A stretch of 64,000 nucleotides of DNA from Rhodoplanes tepidamans (lineage in GTDB: Bacteria > Pseudomonadota > Alphaproteobacteria > Rhizobiales > Xanthobacteraceae). The notes under the pieces were generated by a model. It was not told where the DNA came from and made no database searches. It worked only from the letters and a program-made list of their open reading frames with translations. The translations under genes were made by a program, and so were the position numbers. This document shows positions 16,442 to 24,229 of this stretch, piece after piece (within the stretch, counting starts at the first letter, position 1; each line of letters opens with the position of its first letter). The DNA is taken from positions 124,001-188,000 of the forward strand of contig NZ_JAUSUJ010000014.1 in assembly GCF_030813915.1 (NCBI RefSeq), in the 5' to 3' direction.

Positions 16442-18111
16442 CGGACGGCAGGCCACTGGTCCTCAACGTCGACGATCGCGAGATCGGCCGCTACACCAAG
16501 AACCGCGACCTCGCCCGCGCCGGCTTCGCCGTGATCGAGGCGGCGACCGGGGCCGACGCGCTCCGCATGGTGGAAGAGCACCATCCGCACGTGGTACTGC
16601 TCGACGTCCAGCTTCCCGACATCAACGGCACCGAGGTGTGCGCCGCCATCAAGGCGCGCTGGCCCGAGGTGATGGTCCTGCAGACCTCGGCGACCTTCAC
16701 GACGCCGGCCGACCGGACCAGCGGCCTCGACAGCGGCGCCGACTCCTATCTGGTCCAGCCAGCCGAGCCGCAGGAGCTCGCCGCCGCCGTGCGGGCGCTG
16801 CTGCGGATCCGCAAGGCCGAGGACGAGCTGCGGCGCGTCAACGAGACGCTGGAGCGCCGGGTGGAGGAGCGCACCCGCGATCTCGCCGAGGCCAACGACC
16901 GCCTGCGCCACGAGATCGTGCAGCGCGAGAAGGCGGAGGCCGCGCTGGCGCAGTCGCAGAAGATGGAGATCATCGGCCAGCTCACCGGCGGCGTGGCCCA
17001 CGACTTCAACAATCTTCTGACCATCATCATGGGCAATGTCGACATCCTGCAGCGGCACCTGCCCGAGGACGTGCCCGACCGGCTGAAGCGCGCCCTCGAC
17101 AACGCGGCGCGCGGGGCGCGGCGCGCGTCGTCGCTGACCCAGAGCCTGCTCGCCTTCGCCCGCCGGCAGCCGCTCGACCCCAAGCCGACCGACGTCGACG
17201 CGCTGGTCGGCAACATCTCCGAGATGCTCCGCCGCACTTTCGGGGAGCAGATCGCCATCACGCCGATGGTGGCCGACGATCTGTGGCGCGTGAACGCCGA
17301 TCCCAATCAGCTCGAGAGCGCGATCCTCAACCTCGCGGTCAATGCCCGCGACGCCATGCCGAACGGCGGCCGCATCACCATCGAGGCCGCCAATGCCGAG
17401 CTCGACGACGCGAGCGCGGCCCGCGAGGCCGAGGTGGTGCCCGGCCCCTATGTGGTGATCGCCGTCACCGACACGGGCGTCGGCATGACCCGCGACGTGA
17501 TCGCGCAGGCCTTCGAGCCGTTCTTCACCACCAAGGACATCGGCCACGGCACCGGCCTCGGGCTGAGCCAGGTCTACGGCTTCGTCAAGCAGTCGGGCGG
17601 GCATGTACGGATCCATTCCGAGGTCGGTCACGGCACGACCGTGAAGATCTACCTGCCGCGGTTCGACGACGACGACGCCGCCAGCGAGCACGAGCCGGCC
17701 GCCCATTCGACGCCCGCCGGCCATCGCCACGAGACGATCCTGGTGGTGGAGGACGATCCCGACGTGCGCGAGCACTCGGCCGAGATCCTGGGCGAGCTCG
17801 GCTACCGCGTGCTGCAGGCCGAGAACGGCCCGGCCGCGCTCGCCGTGCTCGAGCGCGAGCAGGTGACGCTGCTGTTCACGGATCTCGGGCTGCCCGGCGG
17901 CATGAATGGGCGCGAGCTCGCCGACGAGGCGACGCGCCGCCGGCCGGAGGTGCGGGTGATCTTCACGACCGGCCACGCGACCAGCGCGATCGTGCACGAC
18001 GGCCGGCTCGACCCGGGCCTGCACCTGATCGCCAAGCCGTTCACCTATTCGGGCCTCGCCGCCAAGCTGCGCAGCGTGCTCGATCACCGGGCCGAAGCGT
18101 CGGCCGGGTGA
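16438..18111 (+). CDS. Hybrid histidine kinase with receivers at both ends
   Basis: 557 residues; ATG 16438 overlaps the previous stop (ATGA). An N-terminal receiver (LVLNVDDREIGRY, Asp in VVLLDVQLPDING) is followed by a coiled coil, a HisKA domain with His in GGVAHDFNNLLTI, a GHKL ATPase domain (NLAVNARDAMPNGG, DTGVGMT, HGTGLGLSQ) and a C-terminal receiver (TILVVEDDPDVRE, Asp in LLFTDLGLPGGMNG). No membrane segment is present, so it is cytoplasmic. As last gene of the rsb operon it is the likely output end. The final target regulator is not in this window. Confidence 0.88.
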   Translation: MTDGRPLVLNVDDREIGRYTKNRDLARAGFAVIEAATGADALRMVEEHHPHVVLLDVQLPDINGTEVCAAIKARWPEVMVLQTSATFTTPADRTSGLDSGADSYLVQPAEPQELAAAVRALLRIRKAEDELRRVNETLERRVEERTRDLAEANDRLRHEIVQREKAEAALAQSQKMEIIGQLTGGVAHDFNNLLTIIMGNVDILQRHLPEDVPDRLKRALDNAARGARRASSLTQSLLAFARRQPLDPKPTDVDALVGNISEMLRRTFGEQIAITPMVADDLWRVNADPNQLESAILNLAVNARDAMPNGGRITIEAANAELDDASAAREAEVVPGPYVVIAVTDTGVGMTRDVIAQAFEPFFTTKDIGHGTGLGLSQVYGFVKQSGGHVRIHSEVGHGTTVKIYLPRFDDDDAASEHEPAAHSTPAGHRHETILVVEDDPDVREHSAEILGELGYRVLQAENGPAALAVLEREQVTLLFTDLGLPGGMNGRELADEATRRRPEVRVIFTTGHATSAIVHDGRLDPGLHLIAKPFTYSGLAAKLRSVLDHRAEASAG

Positions 18112-18209
18112 GCCGGGCCGGTGAGCCGGACGGCGACGGACGCGCGCCGACGCACCCGGCCGGCCGGTGTCCCGGCCGCCGAGAGCGGACCTGATCAGGA
18201 AAGAGAAAG

Positions 18210-18283
18210 CCGGCGCCGTGTGGCGCCGGGTCCCGTCTCACGCGCCGGCCTGCCGGTACATCCGCGGTCAGGTGGCACGTGAG
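18210..18283 (+). repeat. Structured 75-bp repeat, copy 1
   Basis: It begins with a perfect hairpin: CCGGCGCC (18210-18217), loop GTGT, GGCGCCGG (18222-18229). A conserved tail follows (GTCCCGTCTCA..., CCTGCCGGTACATCCGCGGTCAGG). The same layout recurs at 18416-18490 with a different but equally perfect stem. It may be a small-RNA gene, a terminator or a dispersed repeat. Confidence 0.75.
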
Positions 18284-18415
18284 AGGGAGGAGATGTCGTC
18301 CCTCCGGACGCGGGTGCGCCTCGCGAGGCGCCGGCCGCTTCGGATCGGCCGCTTCCACGTCGGCATCTGCTGAACAGACCTGTCCAGCGAACCTGCCCAT
18401 CGGAGGGAAAACTCG

Positions 18416-18490
18416 CCGACGCCCTTCGGCGTCGGGTCCCGTCTCACGGCCGGAGCCTGCCGGTACATCCGCGGTCAGGCGGCTCGTGAG
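18416..18490 (+). repeat. Structured 75-bp repeat, copy 2
   Basis: Hairpin CCGACGCC (18416-18423), loop CTTC, GGCGTCGG (18428-18435), followed by the same tail as copy 1. The stem differs from copy 1 by a paired change (G-C to A-T), and the loop differs fully, while the tail is nearly identical. The two copies are 206 bases apart in the same direction. Confidence 0.75.
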
Positions 18491-18745
18491 AACGGGTGCG
18501 GCGATTGCCGCTTGAACCTCATATGGGGACACCGGACGGAAATCCAAGCCCCGGGTCGAGGTCCGCGAGCGACCGGGCGCACTGCCCGTCACCCACAGCG
18601 ACCATAGCGGCGCTTTGTGACTGTTTCCCGACATCGGCGCGGCGGGCGTGCGACCGGCCCCGCACCCGGGTGGGAACGATTGTCGCACCCCCCGCATTGC
18701 CCCGGCGACCTTCGCAATCCAAGCAGCGCCGGACCACGTGCATCG

Positions 18746-20074
18746 ATGCGGTTCCTGAAAGTCGTGCTCGCCCTCTTCGTGCTCGCCGGCCTGGGCTTCG
18801 GCGGATTTCTCGTCTTTGCTCATCGACCGGCGATCGAGGCAGCAGCGGCTCCGCGGCCCGACTGGTTCGACGACGCGCTCGTCGCCCGTGGCGCCGAGCT
18901 CGCCGCGATCGGCAACTGCTCGTCGTGTCACACCGTCGAGGGCGGGCCGGCGCTCGCCGGCGGCCGCGCACTGCGAACGCCGTTCGGCACCATCTACGGC
19001 ACCAACATCACACCCGATCCCGACACCGGCATCGGCCGCTGGCCGAAGGAGGCGTTCGCCCGCGCGATGCGCGACGGCGTCGACCGGGCCGGCGAGCACC
19101 TCTACCCGGCGTTCCCGTACGACCACTTCACGCGGCTGACCGATCGGGACATCGACGCGCTCTACGCCTATCTGATGACCCGCACGCCGGTGCACGACAC
19201 CGCACCGGCGAACGACCTGCCCTTCCCGCTCGGCTTCCGGCCGCTGCTCGCCGGATGGAAGCTCCTGTTCTTCCGGCCCGGCCGCTTCGAGCCCGACGCC
19301 TCCGCGACGGCCGAGGTGAATCACGGCGCCTATCTGGTCGAGAGCCTGGCCCATTGCGGCGCCTGCCACACGCCCCGCAACGCGCTCGGCGCCGAGGAGA
19401 CGGAGCGGCGCTTCGCCGGCGGCACCTCCGACGGCTGGATCGCGCCGGCGCTGACGACGCGGAATCCGGCGCCCGTGCCGTGGACGGCCGAGGCGCTCGC
19501 CCGCTACCTGAAGCAGGGCTTCGACCGTCATCACGGCGCCGCGTCGGGTCCGATGATCGAGGTGGCGCGCAATCTGTCGCGGGTTCCGGATCAGGACGTC
19601 GCAGCCATGGCCCGCTACGTGGCGCAGTCCGTCGGCGAGCCGTCGCGCGAGCGGGCCGAGGCGGCCCGCTCGCTGCTCGCCGAGCTGGCGGAGCCCGGCC
19701 CCGCCAGCACCACCGGCACGGCGGGCGCGGCGGCGCCCGGGCGCGATCCGATCTATGCGGGCGCCTGCGGCGGCTGCCACGACGCGGCGCGCGAGATCGT
19801 CCATGCGCTGCCGCTCTCGCTCGTCACCGCCGCACGGCTCGACAGCCCGGCGAACCTGCTGCGCGCCGTGCTGGAGGGCGTGCATCCGCGCGACCGCACC
19901 GCGGGTCCGCTGATGCCCGGCTTCGACGGAGCCCTCACCGACGAGCAGATCGTGCAGGTGACCCAGCACGTGCGCACCGCGATCGCCGGCGAGCCGGCCT
20001 GGGACGACGTCGCCGGCATGCTCCGCCGGATCCGTACGGGCGACGCTTCGGACAGCGGAGGGGATGCGCGATGA
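18746..20074 (+). CDS. Triheme cytochrome c subunit of a molybdenum dehydrogenase
   Basis: 442 residues with an N-terminal membrane anchor or signal (about residues 4-25). Three heme-binding motifs are visible: CSSCH (58-62), CGACH (about 204-208) and CGGCH (about 341-345), each in a cytochrome c domain. Such triheme subunits carry electrons from periplasmic dehydrogenases to the respiratory chain. ATG 18746 begins the hydrophobic segment; the open frame upstream is not protein-like. The stop overlaps the next gene (ATGA), whose product is the 2Fe-2S subunit, so it belongs to one enzyme complex. Confidence 0.88.
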   Translation: MRFLKVVLALFVLAGLGFGGFLVFAHRPAIEAAAAPRPDWFDDALVARGAELAAIGNCSSCHTVEGGPALAGGRALRTPFGTIYGTNITPDPDTGIGRWPKEAFARAMRDGVDRAGEHLYPAFPYDHFTRLTDRDIDALYAYLMTRTPVHDTAPANDLPFPLGFRPLLAGWKLLFFRPGRFEPDASATAEVNHGAYLVESLAHCGACHTPRNALGAEETERRFAGGTSDGWIAPALTTRNPAPVPWTAEALARYLKQGFDRHHGAASGPMIEVARNLSRVPDQDVAAMARYVAQSVGEPSRERAEAARSLLAELAEPGPASTTGTAGAAAPGRDPIYAGACGGCHDAAREIVHALPLSLVTAARLDSPANLLRAVLEGVHPRDRTAGPLMPGFDGALTDEQIVQVTQHVRTAIAGEPAWDDVAGMLRRIRTGDASDSGGDAR

Positions 20075-20577
20075 TCACGCTCACCATCAACGGCACGCGT
20101 CACGACGTCTCCTCCGATCCGGCGACGCCGCTCCTCTACGTGCTGCGCGACGAGCTCGGCCTGCACGGTGCCAAGTACGGCTGCGGCTTCGGCCAGTGCG
20201 GCGCCTGCACCGTGATGGTGGACGGCCGCGCCGTGTACTCCTGCGTCACCCCGGTCGCCGCCCTGCCGGGCCGCGAGATCAAGACCGTGGAGGGACTGGG
20301 GACGATCGACAGCCCCGGGCCGATGCAGCGCGCCTTCATGGACGAGCAGGCGGCGCAGTGCGGCTACTGCATTCCCGGGATGATGATGCGGGCGCAGGCG
20401 CTGCTGGAGCAGAACCCGGCGGCGGGCGAGCAGGACATCCGCGACCATCTCCAGGCCAATCTCTGCCGTTGCGGCACCCACATGCGCATCCTGGCCGCCG
20501 TGCAGCGCGCCGCCGATCTGATGCGGAGCGCCGGCGACGGCGGCCCCTCTCCCGTGACCACCGGGGCGGTCCGATGA
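20071..20577 (+). CDS. 2Fe-2S subunit of a xanthine-dehydrogenase-family enzyme
   Basis: 168 residues. The plant-type 2Fe-2S domain has Cys in GCGFGQCGACTV with the fourth Cys in VYSC. The second, helical 2Fe-2S domain has QCGYCIPGM and CRCGTH. It passes electrons from the molybdenum site to the cytochrome. The start overlaps the cytochrome stop and its stop overlaps the Mo-subunit start, so the three genes are coupled. Similar small subunits occur in isoquinoline oxidoreductase, nicotinate hydroxylase and membrane-bound aldehyde dehydrogenases; the sequence does not separate these. Confidence 0.93.
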   Translation: MITLTINGTRHDVSSDPATPLLYVLRDELGLHGAKYGCGFGQCGACTVMVDGRAVYSCVTPVAALPGREIKTVEGLGTIDSPGPMQRAFMDEQAAQCGYCIPGMMMRAQALLEQNPAAGEQDIRDHLQANLCRCGTHMRILAAVQRAADLMRSAGDGGPSPVTTGAVR

Positions 20578-22850
20578 GCCCGGTGCCGCACGTCGTCTCC
20601 CGCCGCGGCGTCCTCGCCGGCAGCGGCGCGCTGGTGATGAGCTTCGCGCTCGCCCGCACCGCCTTCGCGCAGGATCCGCAGGAAGCCCAGAACGTCGGCG
20701 AAGAGGCGCGCAAGCCGCTCCCGCAGCCCGGCAGCCTGAAGAACGAGCCGCTGCTCGACGCCTGGATCCGCATCGACGCCGACGGCCGCATCACCGTGTT
20801 CACCGGCAAGGCCGAGCTCGGCCAGGGCATCAAGACGGCGCTGCTGCAGGTCGCGGCCGAGCAGCTCGACGTGCCGTTCGAGAGCCTGACGCTGGTGACG
20901 GCCGACACGGCCCGCACGGCGAACGAAGGCTACACGGCCGGCAGCCACTCGATGCAGGACTCCGGCACCGCGATCCTGCACGCCAGCGCCCAGGTCCGCG
21001 CCCTGCTGGTCGCCGCCGCGGCCGGACGGCTCGGCGTCGCCGCCGACCGGCTCCGCACCGGCGGCGCCGCCGTCACGGCGCCCGACGGGCGCAGCCTGTC
21101 CTACGGCGAGATCGTCACGGCCGAGATGCTGCACGTGAATGCCGCGCCGCAGTCGCCCCTGAAGGATCCGGCGGACCACACCGTGATGGGCAGGCCGGTG
21201 CCGCGCGTGGACATCCCGGCCAAGGTGACGGGCGGAGCCGCCTATGTGCAGGACATGCGGCCGACCGGACTGGTGCACGGCCGCATCGTCCGGCCGCCGA
21301 GCCCGGGTGCACGGCTGCGCGCCGTGGACGCGGCCGCGGTCGAGCAGATGCCGGGCGTCCTGAAGGTGGTTCGCAACGGCAGCTTCCTCGGCGTGGTCGC
21401 CGAGGGCGAGTGGCCGTGCATCCAGGCGATGCGGCGGCTCGCCGTGCTCGCCCGGTGGGAGGGGCACTCCGACCTTCCCGACGCCGCGACGATCGACCAG
21501 ACGATCCTGAAGCTGCCCAGCCAGGACACCGACATCCTGGACACCGGGCATCTCGGCGCGCCGGAGGGCCGGCGCTTCGAGGCGACGTTCACGAAGCCGT
21601 ACCAGATGCACGCCTCGATCGGCCCGTCCTGCGCCATCGCGCAGGCGACCCGCGACGGCATGACGGTGTGGACGCACAGCCAGGGCGCCTACCCGCTGCG
21701 CGACGCGCTCGCCGAGATGCTGCAGGTGCCGCCCGACAAGGTCCGCTGCATCCATGTCGAAGGCTCGGGATGCTACGGCCACAACGGCGCCGACGACGTC
21801 GCCGCCGACGCGGCCCTGCTCGCCGTCGCCGTGCCGGACCGGCCGGTGCGGGTGCAGTGGATGCGCGAGGACGAGCACCGCTACGAGCCCTACGGCCCCG
21901 CCATGGTGGCGAAGCTCACGGCGGTGCTCGACCGGAGCGGCCGCATCGTCGACTGGACCCACGACGTGTGGAGCAACACCCACCTGACCCGGCCCGGCCG
22001 TGCCGGCCATCTGCTGCCGGCCCTCTACCTGCAGCAGCCGTTCACGCCGCCGCCGCCGAAGCCGCTGCCGCAGCCCGAGGGCGGCGGCGACCGCAACGCG
22101 ATCCCGCTCTACCGGTTTCCCCGCGGCCGGGTGACCAACCACTTCATCCCGGACATGCCGCTGCGCGTCTCGGCACTGCGCTCGCTCGGCGCCTACCACA
22201 ACGTGTTCGCGATCGAGACCTTCCTGGACGACCTCGCCGCCGCGGCCGGCATCGACCCGGTGGAGTTCCGGCTGAACCACATGGAGGACCCGCGCGCCCG
22301 CGACGTGATCTCGAAGACCGCGGAGGCGTTCGGGTGGAGCAGCGCCGGTACGAGGCGCCCGGGCACCGGGCGCGGCTTCGGCTTCGCCCGCTACAAGAAT
22401 CTCGGCGCCTACACGGCGGTGGCGCTCGACCTGACGGTCGATCGCGACAGCGGTGCCGTGACGGTCGGCCGCGTCGTCGCGGCGGTCGACTCCGGCGAGG
22501 CCGTGAACCCGAGCGGGATCAGGAACCAGATCGAGGGCGCGATCGTACAGTCGACGAGCTGGACGCTGTTCGAGGCGGTCCGCTTCGATCGCACCCGCAT
22601 CACCAGCCGGAGCTGGGCCGACTATCCGATCCTGCGCTTCGACGCGGTGCCGGCGAGCGTCGAGGTCCACATCATCGACAGGCCGGGCCAGCCTTTCCTC
22701 GGCACCGGCGAATCCGGCCAGGGCCCGACGGCCGCGGCGATCGCCAACGCCGTCGCCGACGCGACCGGCGTGCGGCTGCGCGACCTGCCGCTCGACCGTG
22801 CGAAGGTCCGCACGGCGCTCGGCCGTCGGCCGGCGTCCCGCGCCGGGTGA
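20574..22850 (+). CDS. Molybdopterin-binding subunit, isoquinoline/aldehyde oxidoreductase type
   Basis: 758 residues. A twin-arginine signal (SRRGVLAGSGALVMSFALA, about residues 9-27) predicts export of the folded, cofactor-loaded enzyme to the periplasm. The Mo-cofactor domains show GKAELGQGIKTALLQ, GYTAGSHSMQDSG and the C-terminal GTGESGQGPTAAAIANAV, where the Glu is the expected catalytic residue. The length and single-subunit layout match the IorB type. The substrate, an aldehyde or N-heterocycle, cannot be read from sequence. ATG 20574 overlaps the previous stop. Confidence 0.9.
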   Translation: MSPVPHVVSRRGVLAGSGALVMSFALARTAFAQDPQEAQNVGEEARKPLPQPGSLKNEPLLDAWIRIDADGRITVFTGKAELGQGIKTALLQVAAEQLDVPFESLTLVTADTARTANEGYTAGSHSMQDSGTAILHASAQVRALLVAAAAGRLGVAADRLRTGGAAVTAPDGRSLSYGEIVTAEMLHVNAAPQSPLKDPADHTVMGRPVPRVDIPAKVTGGAAYVQDMRPTGLVHGRIVRPPSPGARLRAVDAAAVEQMPGVLKVVRNGSFLGVVAEGEWPCIQAMRRLAVLARWEGHSDLPDAATIDQTILKLPSQDTDILDTGHLGAPEGRRFEATFTKPYQMHASIGPSCAIAQATRDGMTVWTHSQGAYPLRDALAEMLQVPPDKVRCIHVEGSGCYGHNGADDVAADAALLAVAVPDRPVRVQWMREDEHRYEPYGPAMVAKLTAVLDRSGRIVDWTHDVWSNTHLTRPGRAGHLLPALYLQQPFTPPPPKPLPQPEGGGDRNAIPLYRFPRGRVTNHFIPDMPLRVSALRSLGAYHNVFAIETFLDDLAAAAGIDPVEFRLNHMEDPRARDVISKTAEAFGWSSAGTRRPGTGRGFGFARYKNLGAYTAVALDLTVDRDSGAVTVGRVVAAVDSGEAVNPSGIRNQIEGAIVQSTSWTLFEAVRFDRTRITSRSWADYPILRFDAVPASVEVHIIDRPGQPFLGTGESGQGPTAAAIANAVADATGVRLRDLPLDRAKVRTALGRRPASRAG

Positions 22851-22887
22851 TCACCCGACGGCGACCGCCTCCGGTGCGCCCGGACGG

Positions 22888-23151
22888 TCAGTGCAGCTTG
22901 GCGGTGAGGCGCGCGATGGTGGCGTCGAGCAGCGCGAGGGCGGCCCCGTTGGTGCGATGCAGGCTGGCGATCGAGCCCGCCGCCTCGCCCGCCGCGACCG
23001 TGTCGAGCAGCGCGTAGTAGACGCAGTCACGCGTCAGCCCGCTCGCCTCGCCCTCCAGCGAGCGCACCGCCTCGAACACGCCCGAATGGGTGCCGTTCTC
23101 CACCCGCTGTCGCGCCTTGCGCAGCGTCTCGATCACGGTCAGCGTCGTCAT
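22888..23151 (-). CDS. Small helical protein of unknown function
   Basis: 87 residues, mostly amphipathic helix (VIETLRKARQRVENGTH at the start; GAALALLDATIARLTAKLH at the end). I recognise no family. It lies in the gap between the Mo-dehydrogenase genes, on the opposite strand, and the uronate operon upstream. Its codon use looks like that of neighbours. Its Shine-Dalgarno is weak, so the call is moderate. Confidence 0.5.
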   Translation of the reverse strand: MTTLTVIETLRKARQRVENGTHSGVFEAVRSLEGEASGLTRDCVYYALLDTVAAGEAAGSIASLHRTNGAALALLDATIARLTAKLH

Positions 23152-23267
23152 GGCAGGAAGGCCCCCGGGCCCGGTCGTCGGATCGGCAGCGCTGGTACCC
23201 GAATCGCCGCCCCGGCACAGTCCGGAGGAGTACGGTTCGAAGATGACCTGATCAGACGGGGCGACGC

Positions 23268-23294
23268 GCCTCTCCCGGCGTTGCCGGGAGAGGC
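23268..23294. terminator. Hairpin after the uronate operon
   Basis: GCCTCTCCCGGC (23268-23279) and GCCGGGAGAGGC (23283-23294) form a perfect 12-bp stem with a GTT loop. It lies 15 bases beyond the stop of the SDR gene, the last gene of the minus-strand operon. The sequence resembles one arm of the CTCTCCC repeats found elsewhere in the window. Confidence 0.6.
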
Positions 23295-23308
23295 ATCATG
23301 GTAGCGAG

Positions 23309-24085
23309 CTACAGCCTCGTGATGGTCAGGCCGCCGTCCACGTTGACGACCGTTCCGGTGGAGAACACCACGGCGGGGTTCGCCAGGGCCGAGACGGCGG
23401 CGGCGATGTCCTCGGGCGTGCCCCAGCGCTTCGCCGGCACCAGGCCCTGCTCGATCAGCGCGTCGTACTTGGAGGTCACGCCGGCCGTCATGTCGGTCTT
23501 GATGATGCCGGGCCGGACCTCGAACACGGCGATGCCGTCGGGTGCGAGACGCGCCGCGAGTCCCTCCACCACCATGGCGAGGCCCGCCTTGGAGATGCAG
23601 TATTCGAGGCGGTTGTTGGACACCATCTCGGCCGAGCAGGACGACACGACGATCAGCGCGCGCGGGGTCTCGCTCGGCACCTTCAGCATGCGGGTCGCCA
23701 CCGCCTGGGCGAGGAAGAAGGCGCCGCGCAGGTTGACGCCGAGCACGTAGTCGAAGTTCTCGGCCGTCGTCTCCAGCACGTCGAGGCGCTGCGGCGGGGC
23801 GACGCCGGCGTTGGAGACGAACACGTCGACCGGCCCGAGCGCCGTCTCGACCGTGTCGAGCACGCGGGCGTGGTCGGCGACGTCCTGCACGTTGCCGGCG
23901 ACGTAGGTCGCCGCCACGCCGTGTGCCGCGAGGCGCTTCACCGCGGCCTGCGCCACGTCGTCGTCGCGCGTGCCGGTGATCGCCACGTCGTAGCCGTCGC
24001 GTGCGAGGCCTTCGGCGACCGCGAGGCCGATGCCGCGCCGCCCGCCCGTCACCAGGGCGACCCGGCGCTTGGTCTTGTGATTCAT
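23309..24085 (-). CDS. Short-chain dehydrogenase/reductase of the uronate operon
   Basis: 258 residues of the classical SDR fold. The NAD(P)-binding motif is VTGGRRGIGLAVAEGL (about 12-27), NAG is in FVSNAGVAPP, and the catalytic Ser-Tyr-Lys are in VVSSCSAEM and YCISKAGL. The C-terminus ends GTVVNVDGGLTITRL as in FabG-like reductases. By position beside GH88, KDG kinase and aldolase genes it may be a KduD-type 2-keto-3-deoxygluconate 5-dehydrogenase, or a reductase for the GH88 product. That role is inferred from context only. Confidence 0.82.
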   Translation of the reverse strand: MNHKTKRRVALVTGGRRGIGLAVAEGLARDGYDVAITGTRDDDVAQAAVKRLAAHGVAATYVAGNVQDVADHARVLDTVETALGPVDVFVSNAGVAPPQRLDVLETTAENFDYVLGVNLRGAFFLAQAVATRMLKVPSETPRALIVVSSCSAEMVSNNRLEYCISKAGLAMVVEGLAARLAPDGIAVFEVRPGIIKTDMTAGVTSKYDALIEQGLVPAKRWGTPEDIAAAVSALANPAVVFSTGTVVNVDGGLTITRL

Positions 24086-24113
24086 GGTTCTTCACTCCCG
24101 ATGCATGGTGACC

Positions 24114-24200
24114 GTCATGGCCGGGCTCGTCCCGGCCATCCACGTCTCGTGCGCGCTGCGATCCCGCGCCGTGGATGCCCGGGACGAGCCCGGGCATGAC
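24114..24200. repeat. Twin-hairpin repeat, family A copy 1
   Basis: Two perfect hairpins face each other: ATGGCCGGG-CTCGT-CCCGGCCAT (24117-24139) and ATGCCCGGG-ACGAG-CCCGGGCAT (24175-24197), joined by a spacer with CCACG and CGTGG. Related copies are at 25638-25725 and 51922-52045. It lies between the SDR and GH88 genes. The form is that of REP/BIME-like dispersed elements. Confidence 0.8.
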
Positions 24201-24229
24201 GAGTCAGAGTGTCGTGGCGGCGAGCCGCC

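Larger units (their letters stand above)
18112..18745. other. Gene-free region with two structured repeats
   Basis: 634 bases separate the kinase operon from the cytochrome gene. Two copies of a 75-bp unit (18210-18283 and 18416-18490) occupy part of it. The rest shows no credible gene on either strand, and long antisense frames crossing it are shadows of the cytochrome gene. A GGAAC at 18673-18677 has no good -10 partner. Confidence 0.6.

Noticed and set aside
18496-18600. Possible tRNA on the minus strand
   Set aside because: No GGTTCGANTCC T arm or matching acceptor stem could be found.
18673-18702. GGAAC followed after 17 bases by CATT, a possible EcfG promoter before the cytochrome gene
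   Set aside because: The -10 should read CGTT; one mismatch in a four-base motif is too weak.
20364-22670. Long minus-strand frame (768 codons) opposite the Mo subunit
   Set aside because: Antisense shadow. The plus strand has a Tat signal, a catalytic motif and coupled starts.
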